Assembly (NCBI GenBank): GCA_000727475.1
Contig: KL647314.1
Location: 94,304 to 158,303, forward strand
Direction of reading: 5' to 3'
DNA length: 64,000 nt
Source: Sarcocystis neurona
Taxonomy: Eukaryota; Apicomplexa; Conoidasida; Eucoccidiorida; Sarcocystidae
In this document: positions 37,222 through 49,010 of the stretch, piece by piece
Layout of the letters: each line of letters opens with the position of its first letter
Position numbering within the stretch: the stretch's first letter is position 1
Translations under genes and position numbers: made by a program
The notes under the pieces: model-generated
The model's input: only the letters and a program-made list of their open reading frames with translations
Told to the model about the DNA's origin: nothing
Database searches by the model: none

Positions 37222-38985
37222 ATGCGTCTTTTCCATCTGTTTCTGTCGTTCCTGCGCGGTGCCCTGCAACCTCTCTGTCTTCTTTCTGCAGATACTGCTG
37301 TTCTCCAGCTATTGTTCTTAGCTGCGGTTTGTAGGTCTCATCTGCTTCCTTGTGTCCGACGATGTCGCTCTTGCTGCTGGGGTGTGCACCAGGTTATGCG
37401 TGCTGCTTGGCACGTAGTGCAGCACTTGTTGCATATAGAGGCAAGCGTTTGCCCGCTGCTACTGCTACAGGAACACCAGCATCAGCAAGAACAGCAGAAG
37501 CAGCTAGCAACCGCCCACAGCAGCAGCAGTTTAATATTAGGATGGAAGACGCATCGTTTTCCCCAGACCTGTCGCTGCTGGCGTTGTTGCTGGTGCTCTC
37601 GTGCATGGCCGGAGCTGCGTCTGCGACCAGGAGGCATTGATGTTGCTACTGATGCTGCTGTAGCCGGTGCAGAGACACCAGGTAAAAGACTTGCTGGTTA
37701 CCTAAGTGAGCGCGTGACGCGTGGCTGTAAGCTGTGCAGCAGGAAGAGCAGCGGCGTGCGCAGTAGCCGCAGGGACTCGTGGCCATCGAAGAGAAGCAGC
37801 AGCACCAGCCCGGAGAAGGGCCGATGCACCATCAACGACGCAAGCAGGAGCAGCAACGGCAGCGGTCGAAGAGGAAGCGGTAGTGATACAGCCCACAGCA
37901 ACGCGTCAAGCAACAGTAGCGCTGTGAGCAGGAGCAGCCCCCACACCAGCAGCCTGATCCAACTTCCAACGTGTCCCTCCCTTCTACACGTCACGGAGAG
38001 ATCGTCTGTAAAAAAGGATCTTTACGCGGATTTTCCACTTTGTTGTCATGAGCATGCACAGCAACAGAGTAGGCAACAGGTGCACCAGCAAATGCAGCAG
38101 CACTTCGAGCTGGAGCACAATGCGACTGCTGATGATTGTGTCGCTAGCAAATCGGGTCAGCTGTCTGTTGCTATGTATGCTGAAAAACAATTGAAGAAAT
38201 TTGCTGCTTCTGCGGAGCTGCTAGACGGCGCTGCTCCAGTCTCCTCTAGCACGACCAGAAGTACTGGTGCGACGGGTAAGCGAGCGGCAGCAGACGTAAC
38301 TTCTGCGGCAACAGCAGTAGCAGCATTCATGCCAAGACCAACTGCAGCCGTAGAGGCTGTGCCAGGTGAACACATGGTTAGTGCGACCTCAGCCGAGAGA
38401 AGCGCTGCAGGCTCACCAGCAGCTACTGATTCACCAAGAGCGCACGCGTCCACACTTGCTGATTCCCGAGTCGTCGCAGCAGATGCACCCGCAGCACAGC
38501 GAACAACAGCGGCACCCGAAGTGACGGTCGCACAATACAGGATCGTGCCAGGACATATGACCCCAGAGAGATATTCGATAGCAGCAGCAGGAGGTAGCAG
38601 ACTGGATAGAGATGCGACAGCAACAGCAAGGGGGCGTCGGGGAGACTGCTGCGAGAACGAGGAACGTAGTGAAGAATGTAGTGAGGTGTGCTACTGCAAT
38701 CGAATTAACGGGCACAGGGGCTTTCACGTGCTATGTAGCGACGAGACGTTGTTGACCGTCTGCACCAGCACCGATCTAGATGTGTTGCTGTGTGAAGGAG
38801 AGAGCAGAGTAGCCGCCGCATGGGGATTTGCTGCCGCTGGGGCTGGAGATCACATGGGAAATGCAGCAGATGAAGAAGCGGCGTTCGTAGCAGCGGCAGC
38901 GCAACACGTTGCAGATGTAGTCAAGGAACTTAAGAACAAAGATTTGCTGGCCGCTTGTCTGCCCAGACACGCCAACTTCTTCTAG
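37222..38985 (+). CDS. Ala/Ser-rich low-complexity protein with Leu-rich N-terminal part (uncharacterised)
   Basis: One + frame is open from 37,186 (first ATG 37,222) to a TAG at 38,983. The start is helical and Leu-rich (TAVLQLLFLAAV; VMRAAWHVVQHLLHIEASVC after an acceptor CACCAG near 37,392), then a His/Gln patch, a Ser/Arg/Asn patch (37,740-37,960) and a long Ala/Thr/Ser stretch (38,200-38,620). A Cys-containing segment follows (CCENEERSEECSEVCYCN, 38,650-38,700), and the helix AQHVADVVKELKNKDLLAAC ends the protein. Rival frames are open at 37,350-37,640 and 37,770-37,880, so introns probably interrupt this frame and the N-terminus is uncertain. It may be the 3' end of the same gene as the preceding exon clusters. 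No domain recognised. Confidence 0.45.
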   Translation: MRLFHLFLSFLRGALQPLCLLSADTAVLQLLFLAAVCRSHLLPCVRRCRSCCWGVHQVMRAAWHVVQHLLHIEASVCPLLLLQEHQHQQEQQKQLATAHSSSSLILGWKTHRFPQTCRCWRCCWCSRAWPELRLRPGGIDVATDAAVAGAETPGKRLAGYLSERVTRGCKLCSRKSSGVRSSRRDSWPSKRSSSTSPEKGRCTINDASRSSNGSGRRGSGSDTAHSNASSNSSAVSRSSPHTSSLIQLPTCPSLLHVTERSSVKKDLYADFPLCCHEHAQQQSRQQVHQQMQQHFELEHNATADDCVASKSGQLSVAMYAEKQLKKFAASAELLDGAAPVSSSTTRSTGATGKRAAADVTSAATAVAAFMPRPTAAVEAVPGEHMVSATSAERSAAGSPAATDSPRAHASTLADSRVVAADAPAAQRTTAAPEVTVAQYRIVPGHMTPERYSIAAAGGSRLDRDATATARGRRGDCCENEERSEECSEVCYCNRINGHRGFHVLCSDETLLTVCTSTDLDVLLCEGESRVAAAWGFAAAGAGDHMGNAADEEAAFVAAAAQHVADVVKELKNKDLLAACLPRHANFF

Positions 38986-41221
38986 CCTGCGGAGTTCAAA
39001 AGAAGCGGTGTACTTCTACAACAGCGGAGACGACAAAACAGAAGACGACGCGTCGCGTCTGTGGACTCTTTTCTCAACTCTTCTACACGAAATCAGACGA
39101 AGCAGGAGGGGGAATGCATGCAAGGCCGCCAGGAGAGTTTTACGGAATCAGGACCGAAAATCACATAGATTGTAGATCCGTGTGCACGTAGCTCACTTGT
39201 AAAGAGCGCCAGGTCTAGTGTGTGATGTTGCCCACCTCCGCCACACGGAAGCATTGCTGCACTTTTGTCGCTGTACATCTGATAACGTAATATCAGCAAC
39301 GCTAGTCAGACGAGTCCCGCCTTATGATCTACCGAATGTGTGGCAGAATATACACGCATGATAGATGATGTAGAAAAGGGCGACAGTAGCAGCAATATAT
39401 ACACGTTCCGGGCGTTACTGTGCGCAAGCTAGGCAGCATTACGCAGATGCTTTGGACTTTGCCGTCTACCCGAAGAGTAACACCATACGCTTCCTTCGAC
39501 CTCTGTAGTGGACTGGGTCGGCAGCTATAATTGCTCACCTGGATTGCTCCAGCAGACCAGACGAGCAGCAGCATCACACGTGCCTGGTGGCAACTCTCTA
39601 CCAAACGCTCGTGTTACAGAAGCAGTATAGATATGCCTTACCGTTACAGGCTATCCTGTCGGCAGGAATAGTGCGAGGACTTCAATTACTGAACGATGAC
39701 TACAGTAGAATACAACAGCAATTCTACTGCACAACGTGCTGAGGGCCAGCCTGTAATCCACTCCGATAGAGCCTAGAACGTGCGTAGCAACATGCTTGCA
39801 CCTCTGGGTATATGCTTTCGAATGTGAGCTTTTCTCCAAGGAAGTTTCTCCATTCGTAGTTGAAATGGTGACTACCAACGCACCGGCGCCTCAGGGCTTA
39901 CAGTAAGATAACCGCAACGCCCGGACATCTTGTAATTTTTAGTGTATCTGACGACTAACGACGTACTCATGACTGCGTTTGCGCCGACGTCTTTGCGTGC
40001 GTAGTCTGCAAAAGGAGCTTCATCACAAAGATGTCTCTGGTATACACCATACGAATAGGGCAGCAGTATACACTGCAGTAGTTTGTAGACGCCCGTGTGG
40101 TTACAGGGTTCACGAGATGTGTCTACGCACACAGATACATCTGAGTGTGTCCCTCCCGTGCTGAACTGCCGGAAGCAGACGTTCTAAAGTTCAGAGTCTA
40201 CCTGCAAGAATAGTGGTGGAGCACGAACTCGCAGACGGATTGAAATATACATCGTGCGTACAGCGGCATGCGAACTCTCCAGGGTTTTTCCTCATCCGCG
40301 ATTTTCGCTTCACGCGAGCACTTCCTACAGAAAGCACGAACCTTATAAAGACTCCCCACATTAACGGCGCAGAACGTAGCTGTATCCTTTGATACGTGTG
40401 GCACAAACATGCACGAAAGATCACGAGCACATGGATGCGCGTCACAGTCACGTACACCTGCGTGCAAAGTGTCGCACACGCAAGAGTTATTCTTTTAGGC
40501 TCATGAAAAAATGTTTGCCAACAGTATGCGTCGCTGTTCTCATTGCAGCCTCTCCCCGAAAAAACGCACCTGCGCAAATGCATACCCGCGTATATGTCCA
40601 GATGATTCTGAAGCCACACGCACATGTACTCAAATACGAACAGATACACATATATCGCTCTTAATTTGCAGGCATGTGTAACTCAGCAGGTGTATATACG
40701 GACAATATACGCATACGTTCAGATGCGCGACGCCTTACGCGTACATGCGCAAGGAACGCATACACTACTGGACACATAACTCTGTTTATGTAGATGTAGG
40801 GCGGTTTTGAGCACATGCTACATCCGGAAAATTTACTATCCCTCCGTATATACATTATACATCGCTGCAACGTCATGGCCGTCTACGTAAGGCCGGAGAT
40901 ACATATGCACATTCAATTTAAAATTTACGTCCGAGCTAGTTTGACCCGGTTGTTTCTCCATGTCCAAACTCTCACACTCAAAAAACTACTCCACTTTCGC
41001 AGAAGGCAAACAAGAGCTTCACCCGGAAGTCCCAAGCACACGTATAATAACCGTGTACTTATCTGGACAGTCTACAGATACGTGTGTATGCACCAATCTA
41101 TATATTTGCATACGCATACAAGCAGATAAAAAAATGAACGCTTCGTGCACGCATATATACGCAGTCGTGTATATGCAAGCCCTTTCTCAGTGGATGGAAG
41201 ATGCCAGCAGTTGCGTTTGCA
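38986..41221. other. Spacer between convergent genes
   Basis: Lies between the stop at 38,985 (+) and the OPRT stop at 41,222 (-), so it should hold two 3' UTRs. It is repeat-poor, with only chance-length open frames (the largest, 40,191-40,649 on -, has no ordinary protein character). No polyadenylation consensus stood out. Confidence 0.5.
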
Positions 41222-44200
41222 TCAGAGCACATCTGAAAGCAACTCATCTGTGACGGTGTAAGCTCTCTGGTAATCCAGGAGGCTGTTGCGGACTTTTTGC
41301 AAGTAGCTTCTGGCTTCTAAATTATCTCCGGAAGCGATCAACTCGTTCAAAAAATGCAGTATGTCAGTCATGGTGAGCAGCGCGAGCACCTTCGTCGTGT
41401 ACTCCACTTCGAACAGCTGCGCCTGCGACAGCCTCTCGTCTGTTGATAGCAGCACACAAGGTTTAGGGGTGAAGTTTACTATGTGCATCCCACAGCTAGT
41501 GCATAGAGAGCAAAAGGGGAAATACACATGCACATACACACATACACAGATACAAAAATACATAGACACATAGATGGACATATAGAAACATACATACGTA
41601 CAGACATACATACATACATACATATACGTATACGTACGCATGCAAATGAATACACAGTTGTTCATCGCAAGTCACCTTGTTCCCTTTGTATACATCTATA
41701 TACATATATATATATATACATTTATCGTTGGTGTGTGCCTTGAGTGTTGCAGCCTAATCTAGATGTATATATCTATGTAGGCATGTACATGCATAAATAC
41801 GATGGCACACTTTCACCAGCAATGTCTCAAACCGCTGCCCCGTCGGAACAATCTGTTGACCAGAACTCTTTGGGCACGTAAAGACTGAAGGAGGTCACGT
41901 ATGTATCTATTTATGTGAGTGAAGTGAATCGAACATACTGATGAGTACACCTACAGATATAGTGTCAAATCAAAAATATATGTATATGTATAAATTTGTA
42001 TGCTTGTCTTCTCGCGCTATCACTACAGGTATACATAAGTATGTGTGTGTATGTACACGTGGTTATGTAGATGTGTACCGTTGCCTCCGGTTAGTACGCA
42101 AGTGTCTCTCCGCATATGTATGTCGTTGTTGACATATACACACACATCCGCATGCATACATGAGACGTACGCACACATGCGTACATCCGTCTCTTTCTGT
42201 TTTCTCTCCATGCAGGCGTACAAGAATACACAAGCGGAACTCTAGCTGCAGCGACATCCCAACCTTGACCACTGAACACAACACCCTATACATGCTCACG
42301 CCAGTACATCTCTATGCACACGTTTATTTAGTCATCGTAACTACACACACACACACACGTGCGCTCTACTCTGACGTTTCAACCCTGCTACTAATTAATT
42401 GCACAGGCAATCCTGCGAAGTACCCTCACGTACAGAAACACAACAGGTTTGCACACGCACCCATCGGGATTTAAAGGTACGACTGATTGTTCACAGGCAC
42501 CTGTTTATCGTACGTAGACCGCTTTATTTACGTTAATGTGCGAGACGTTTCCACGCTGAACTCAAAGAATCAGCTGGTACGTGAAAAGCTGTCGACGTCT
42601 GCTGTGCGCGGGTATGCGCGCGTATGTTGGGACAGCGCATGGGTGCGTAGCCCATCAGTAGGCATCCCCACCGCTTTTACCAACCCAGAAAGTACACGCC
42701 TGCTCAGAAGCACTACTACAACAAGACGAAGAAGAACGCGTCTTCATCGATACGCACGTAGGGACAGATAGGTAAACCAAGAGATGAAGAACAGGTCAAC
42801 AGCAAGATATATATTTAGGTCCTCAGACGTGTAAGTACACAAACACACAAATGTGTAAGCCCTTGCGTGTGTATACAGCAATCGCGTGGTGTTCAGTATC
42901 CCACAAACCTACGACGAATGTCTATGGAAACACACCTACTTGAGTCACATACATGTATATATATGTATATGTATGGCTGCGGGCGGTTACACAAGAGTAC
43001 TTGCTGATTAAAGCAGCACCTACATGTGTGTATATATATGCACATATATATAGATATATACAGGTAGGGGAAGGACGAAGTGTGCAAACAGACACAGGAC
43101 TCACATAAAGTGCAGATGCCGTCCGATGCACATACAAAGTAAAATGCCTCCACATATACTAGTGTGCGAGCATCCCGCTGACAGGCAAATTCACATAGAC
43201 CAAGAGGCATTTCTGTTCAAGTAAGAGTCACACAGCGAGGAAGAGAGACACAAGTTGATTAAGAGGTACATAGTTACATTGGCAAGTATCCTTCAAATGG
43301 AGACACCCGTAAACGTAGCCATCAGCGGTGATCTTACCACGCTCGTCGCGCTCCTGCGTATCAAGTAGAACGCAGACCGCAGCAACTTCCGCCTCCGGGA
43401 AATGTGCGTGCAGCATGGCCAGCGTCTCCCGTATCGACTCCACAGCAGGTAGCATGTCGTCCAGCAGCACCACCCGCGCCGGCCGCGTCGATATGTTGCT
43501 ATTCGACCTGCCGGCGGAACTGCTGCTGCTCCTCCGCGTGTTGCTGCTGCTGCTACCCTCGCTGGCGCAGCCAACACTTTTGCGTCTGAAAGCTTCAACG
43601 GCGCCGATCAGCTGTCCGCCGTCGCCATGCTCTCCGGGCTCCTTGCGGTCGTACACGAAGGGTGCAGGCATCGCGTATTCTCGTGCAAGTACCATGGACG
43701 TGCACGCCACTAGAGGCGTCCCCTGCGCCCAATACATTCAACAGTCGACACATAGACGAGTACTTCATAACGGTGTGCCTATGGACGCGAACAGATATCC
43801 CACTGAAGCGGCGCTGCACCAGCATATATTCACACGAGAGAAACAGACGGAGAGAAATGTACTCACGCACTTCCCCACACATGCAGTCGAAGGCTGTACA
43901 GGTTCACACAAACGATCCAGCAGGTCACGAGGCAGGCTCCGCTCCTCCTGGTCGTAAGCGCTGCTGCCCCTGGTGGTGCGTTGGCTAAGTAAGCTTTCTT
44001 CGTCCTGTGCACGCAGGAGCAGCCATTAGCTACGAGTTTCACGCTGGACAGGAGCTACGCAGCAAACGTGGCTGCGCCGTAGCTAGGCATTTCGTGGGTA
44101 GCTCGTGTGTATCCGTATTCGTGAGTGCGTACATACGTGTACAGGATCGACAGCGTTCTTCCTGTACGTTGTGCTGCCATGTCTACACGTGTACCTGCAA

Positions 44201-45613
44201 ACATATTTAGATGCGCGATATCTCTGTGTGCTGCTGTGTATTCATAAAAGGAACACGCCGCCTTCCCTGTTTTTGTCCACTGCGTTACTTCCCCAAGCAA
44301 TGAACGACAACGTCCCTGCATCTGCGACACACCACTAATCCTAAAGTGTGTAGACGGCAAACAGGCTTGTTCACAGCCCGTAGAAGCAAAAACTGAAACG
44401 AGGCACACGGAACGCGGCAGAACATATTTGTGTGGAAGTTGGTGTAGGCCGGCACATGGAAACGACCTGTAAAAGCACGAGACAAAGATACGCACGCGTA
44501 GCTACGGCGATTCAGCTCGGTCCGCGTCTTCTGCCTGGTCCCCTCATTTTCCACCGCATCCGCTCTCCTGCTTCCCCTACGCAAACGCCGCGGTGGTGCT
44601 AGACATTGTGAAGATTATTTGGTTGCTAGACGGCGGGTGAAAGAGCTATCACTGCGAGCACGCCTTCTTGTTTGACTAAACTCGGATTCTTCCAAATCCA
44701 GGACTATCGATTACACAGCTGCTCCACGCAGCAACAGTTCATCGTATACAAAGGGTTGCTTTCCACTCCTGCGCCAGTATCCCAAGCCGGAGCCGCCGTG
44801 CGGACGCTGCAGGCTAATGCGTACACTACGGTACCTGCCTGTGCAAAGACAGCAGCGGCGTAATCCTTTAATCACCGCTTCTCTCCTTTCCCTCCCAGAT
44901 TCAAACAATGCGCTACAGGCACGCGTCTGCTCTCATCGGTCGACTCTCTCATTCGCTATCTGCAGCAGGCCCGCCAACAAGCGCCCTCCGTGCCGTCAGG
45001 GAGCTGCGATAATTATTGTGCCTCCGAAGAGTGGTGGTTATCGTGCTGCAATGCATTTCTCCCCTGTCCGTACTTTGTGCGCAGTTCCGAAGAGGACGTC
45101 AAAGCTGATTCCGCTTTGCACGATTTTATACGCGTATGCTTTTGCGAGAAGTTCAAAAGCTTCTCCATTGTTGAGACAGTCGGGCTTGAAAACGAAGGGA
45201 CTTTTTCTTCCACCCTTCATCGGGAAGGATCCGAATTTCAGAGCCCCGTGTGTATAGGCCAGCAGGAGAATCTCTCTCTGCAAAGTGCCCAACGTGCTGC
45301 AGGTAGACCCATCCGAAAGAGGCTCTGTGGAAACGATGGTGGTGTGTGGGCCGCTGAACGATCCTCTACTCAATTTTCTTGATGCAACAGTTGAACAGGA
45401 GGACGAAGCAGAAAAAGCAGCAGACCTTCCCAGAGTGTCACGGCCACGACTGAAAGAGAATTTCTCGGCATCGACCCCTTCCTCCGCAGCTTGACTTGCT
45501 CTTACTGCTGGCTTCTTTGTTACTCCTGCAGGCCGTAGTACCTCTGCTGCTGTCGCAGAGGCTGGGGAGGATGGCGACGCGGAAACACTACCGGTCAGGC
45601 TACCTCGAGACAT
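41222..45613 (-). CDS. OPRT: Orotate phosphoribosyltransferase-like protein, 3 exons
   Basis: OPRT joins orotate and PRPP to make OMP in de novo pyrimidine synthesis. Exons on -: 45,613-45,074; 43,722-43,338; 41,439-41,222. Phases agree (0, then 1) and the sum is 380 codons plus stop. The start is the ATG at 45,613; the frame upstream has no ATG. Residues 1-~110 are a Ser/Ala/Thr-rich extension, longer than in bacterial enzymes. The fold is clear: GGRKSPFVF, NNGEAFELLAKAYA, FDVLFGTAHK|GTPLVA across the first junction, YDRKEPGEHGDGGQLIG (flexible loop), a ~40-residue Ser/Arg/Asn insert, VVLLDDMLPAVESIRETL (PRPP motif) and VCVLLDTQERDERLSQAQLFEVEY with TKVLALLTMTDIL. Compared with the usual RKEAKDHGEGG and DDVITAGTAIRE motifs, the loop Lys is Gly and the TAGT phosphate loop reads PAVE. 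Activity is therefore uncertain. The divergent neighbour starts about 390 bp away. Confidence 0.92.
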
Positions 45614-46005
45614 CGTTTGGGAGAGGGGGTGTAGGCAAATGGAGGGCAATAGAAAGAAACAAAGAGCTTGGTCGCTGGAAGGAAAAAGAGGTATCTCACA
45701 GTGGACAATGCGGCGAGGTCACAGGGCACGGCAACATGTTCGTGGGGAACGGGGGAAAAAAAAGAAGTGCCAGACAAGCTAAAAAAAAAAAAAAGGAAAG
45801 TGGATGAAGGGCCAGGGAAGAGGAACAGAGAATCACTGCAGAGAGGGAGAGCGGTCCGTTGTTTCTCTGAAGACATGCTGACGGTTCACTATCACACACG
45901 AGAAATATGTGCCATCTGGAATGTCTTTGCTGTAAAAACTTATATACTTTAGCTGAGCGACGACGTCTGTTCTCCCAGTCGAAAACCGAACTTCCTTCCA
46001 TCCAG
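45614..46005. promoter_or_regulatory. Short divergent intergenic region (putative shared promoter)
   Basis: Separates the OPRT start codon (-) from the first exon-like block of the + strand gene at 46,006. It contains an A14 tract at 45,781-45,794 and purine-rich sequence, with no clear TATA element. If the + gene has an exon further left, the shared-promoter reading falls; it is inferred from layout only. Confidence 0.3.
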
Positions 46006-48174
46006 CAGCGCGGGCGCACCTGGAGGACGTGCGCAAGGCAGCGGGCAGAGTGCAGTTCGTCACAGAAGAGGTCAACAATTTTAATCCCAACTGTGAGGAA
46101 AACGAAGAAGTCCAGGTGATGCTCTGCTGCTATCAAGAGCAGCCCGAGGTACGTACTTTTTTACGGATCGGCACGCGTGAAAGCCTTTTTGAGAGCGGGC
46201 CGTACAGAATGCAAAGATGAAAACTCGCCCGGCAACTGGAAACACAAAATGAGTAGTTTGTATACGTCAGACAATTTGTTTTCTAATAATACTCTCCTCG
46301 CCATAACGGCTACATACAGAAGTTCTATCTAAATACATACCCGTAGATCCTTCAACGGAGAACTACGAAAGGATGACCAGAAGAAGCAAATAGGAAATAG
46401 TTTCGCTCGTGTCGTTTTGAAGTAGAGGGGTAAGTGGATATATTAACCGTCTTAGGCACCTTTCACGTGCAAGAAGCATTTCCAGTTCTTATGCGCAACG
46501 AAAGTTCCGCGTCCTGATCTGTCGCACCGAGCTGCACACTTGGACTACAAGTACTCCGCAAATTGAATGTGTATGTAAGACACCTCCATCTCACATGATC
46601 GTCCTGGCCTATCAGATATGTGCCGCAAGGTTTTCTCTATACATAAGGGCGAGAGTTTGATTAGATGTTGAGTCAAATTAACTCTGAAAGCTGGTTGACT
46701 TTTATCAATGTAAGCAAGTGACTTGTCGCTTGCTCAGCTGCCACATGGACCATTTGTTAAGAGCAGTGGGACACCTCACGACATCCGTAAGCTAGCCCAC
46801 ACAGCAGATTTACTTGCTTTTTACAGACGTGTATAAGCTAAACAAAGAGCATTTTGCCAGCAACTGGCAGCGTAAAGAGCGGACCACCAACTGCACTAGC
46901 AGCAGCACGGGGAGGCCCGCCAGGATGCGGCAGCTTAACCAACCAGGCCAGCCGCAGCAATTTTGTCGTGTTGATGCGTAACCCACGACAACCAGTTTCC
47001 ACGCCGTACATCACAGCTTTTTCACGCATGTCGTCATGGTGAGTGTACCTGCATTTTCTTAATAGCTCTGATAGACGCGTTAAGGAAGACATACATGCAC
47101 GTGTACAGCTAGCACACCATGTGACCGTGACCGTGGACGGCAATTATATACACGTACAGATGGATGTTCACGTATATATCCGCCTCTGGGACAGTATTCA
47201 TTCACAGCACATTGAACTGCGGTGCTCCGCTGCTTAGGTGAATAAACAGATTCCCCCATATATAGTTGGCGTACGTGTCACGAGGCGTCGTTTATGCAGA
47301 CGTACACCTACACTTGAGAATGTATGGAATACCGGCTATTTAGCACCTGCGTAACCTTACACGTATGCGTGAGTGCTCAGATGTACATACAGGTCACATA
47401 TATCTGAGTGCTGGGGTCTGCCCCTGATAATTCAAGTTCACCGAGTTTGCGGTCGAGGACAAATGCAGCTCACGTTAGGACGCGGCTACACAGCGGCGTA
47501 AAGACACCTTTTGTAGTTGTCCGCTTTACCCGGTCCTGGCTGTTATGTGCTTGGAAAAGGTAAAAAAATATGTAGATTTCTATGTATGTATGCAGATGTG
47601 TAGCCCTTCACAAACAACACTCACGTAGTCATCCATTTCGAACACCACTACCTCGCTGAAGACGTTGCAATGACCCCGACGTTGAAGTCCTCAATCGAGG
47701 AAAAGGAAAAGAAATTCCAGGTACTCTTAACACCTCAAAGAAGAAAAACTGTCCTAATTCTGTTACATCACGAGTGATTACGCACGCGTATGCATGTTGT
47801 TCTGTATTTATGAAGACACTTGATATCTAATGCTGCGCTTCAAGTATCGCTGCGTCAAGCATTGAAGCTCACTCTACGCTGTTGCGAACCAGGTACAGAG
47901 CTACTGTGCCGGAGACATTCGGCGTTTACCTTTTAGAAACGCGGCTGCTGCTACGTACTCGTCACCCACGTGGTATATGGCTACAAATGCTATTGCTGCG
48001 TGTTTCCAGCAGTGAGCGTGAGTGAATTGCTTGCTTGTTCGCGTTCTGCAGATCGCTGCACTTTCCAGGAATAGCTGGTCCAGCAGAGCAAGCGCTGCTG
48101 GTGCTCTGTCTGCTATTTCACGACCCTCAGCGCCTCACCGCCCTGCTATTTCGCTTGGGTATTCTTTTCTGTAA
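46006..48174 (+). CDS. Hypothetical protein, three compatible exons (5' end unresolved)
   Basis: Exons 46,006-46,148 (acceptor TTCCATCCAG, donor GTACGT), 47,604-47,720 (acceptor GATGTGTAG, donor GTACTC) and 48,052-48,174 (acceptor GCGTTCTGCAG, stop TAA) join in phase 0. They give HLEDVRKAAGRVQFVTEEVN... and MLCCYQEQPE, then THVVIHFEHHYLAEDV...SIEEKEKKFQ, then a Ser/Ala/Arg tail ending ISLGYSFL. The first exon needs one base from an upstream exon, so the start is missing. An alternative continuation is 46,827-46,981, after a strong acceptor (GCTTTTTACAG): VYKLNKEHFASNWQRKE... to a stop, in a phase that does not fit 46,148. I do not recognise the protein. The middle part looks like a small mixed alpha/beta domain. 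Confidence 0.4.
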
Positions 48175-48185
48175 TGAGAAGTGAA

Positions 48186-48251
48186 TATCTTGTATTACCT
48201 GTAGATGCTCAGTAAAAGTATCTTGTATTACCTGTAGATGCTCAGTAAAAG
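48186..48251 (+). repeat. Perfect 33-bp tandem duplication
   Basis: The 33-base unit starting TATCTTGTATTACCTGTAG occupies 48,186-48,218 and again 48,219-48,251 with no difference, just after the stop of the preceding gene. Confidence 0.95.
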
Positions 48252-48973
48252 CGAACATATCTGACGCTGAAAATAGATATCTGTAAGAGAAACAATGGCG
48301 TGCTAAAACAGTCGTACATTGCGACTGCCGGTTTTCCGGGCCAGTGGGATCCTCTTAATGTATCCCTTTGCAAGCGTGCGTGTATAGCACCCGCTGCTGA
48401 TTGTGTAGAGTGTTCCCCCAACAGCCTGTTGCAGCCGGTGCCGCGGAAGCAACGTCATTCCTGTGACTGTCGCTCCTACTGGCAAGGATATGCACGTAGT
48501 CACCTGTTTGTGGTGTGCGACCCAATTCTGACAGCACCTTCGACTGTTGATAAAACACGTTTTCCCACCAGGGTAAACAGAACATGCTGCTGCTGCTGCT
48601 GCAATCCAACGACGTTCCGCCGCAGGCCGCAGCTTATTATAACTGACGCGTTACACGGTGCTTCTGTGCCGCACAAACAAGTACAGTAGCAGGACCCTAC
48701 TACTCTTTTAGGTTAAGACAGTTATGAGGAGATTCTGTTACTGCGTTTGGGGGCAGATGGGCAGGCCACTACTGCTGTGCTTTTAACTCCTCTACGTGGT
48801 GACTCAGAACATGACTAGCATCTACGGTGACCAGTTGCACGCGACACACATACCTCCTGCAGGCTCTTAAGCTGTATGGCTATACAAGTCTGTTCACACG
48901 AAAGTCCCTCTGTGTCCTGTTCCGTAAGCACAGGCTTACGCGGGAGAATACGACTCTACACACATACATACAC

Positions 48974-49010
<37 letters not shown>

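Noticed and set aside
44672..44863. + strand open frame with plausible acceptor
   Set aside because: Lies inside OPRT intron 1 on the other strand, has no partner exon and ends in low-complexity Ala.
46838..47143. - strand frame with sequence resembling an exon (MREKAVMYGVETGCRG)
   Set aside because: The + strand reading at 46,827-46,981 has a much better acceptor; the - frame lacks splice sites that join to anything.
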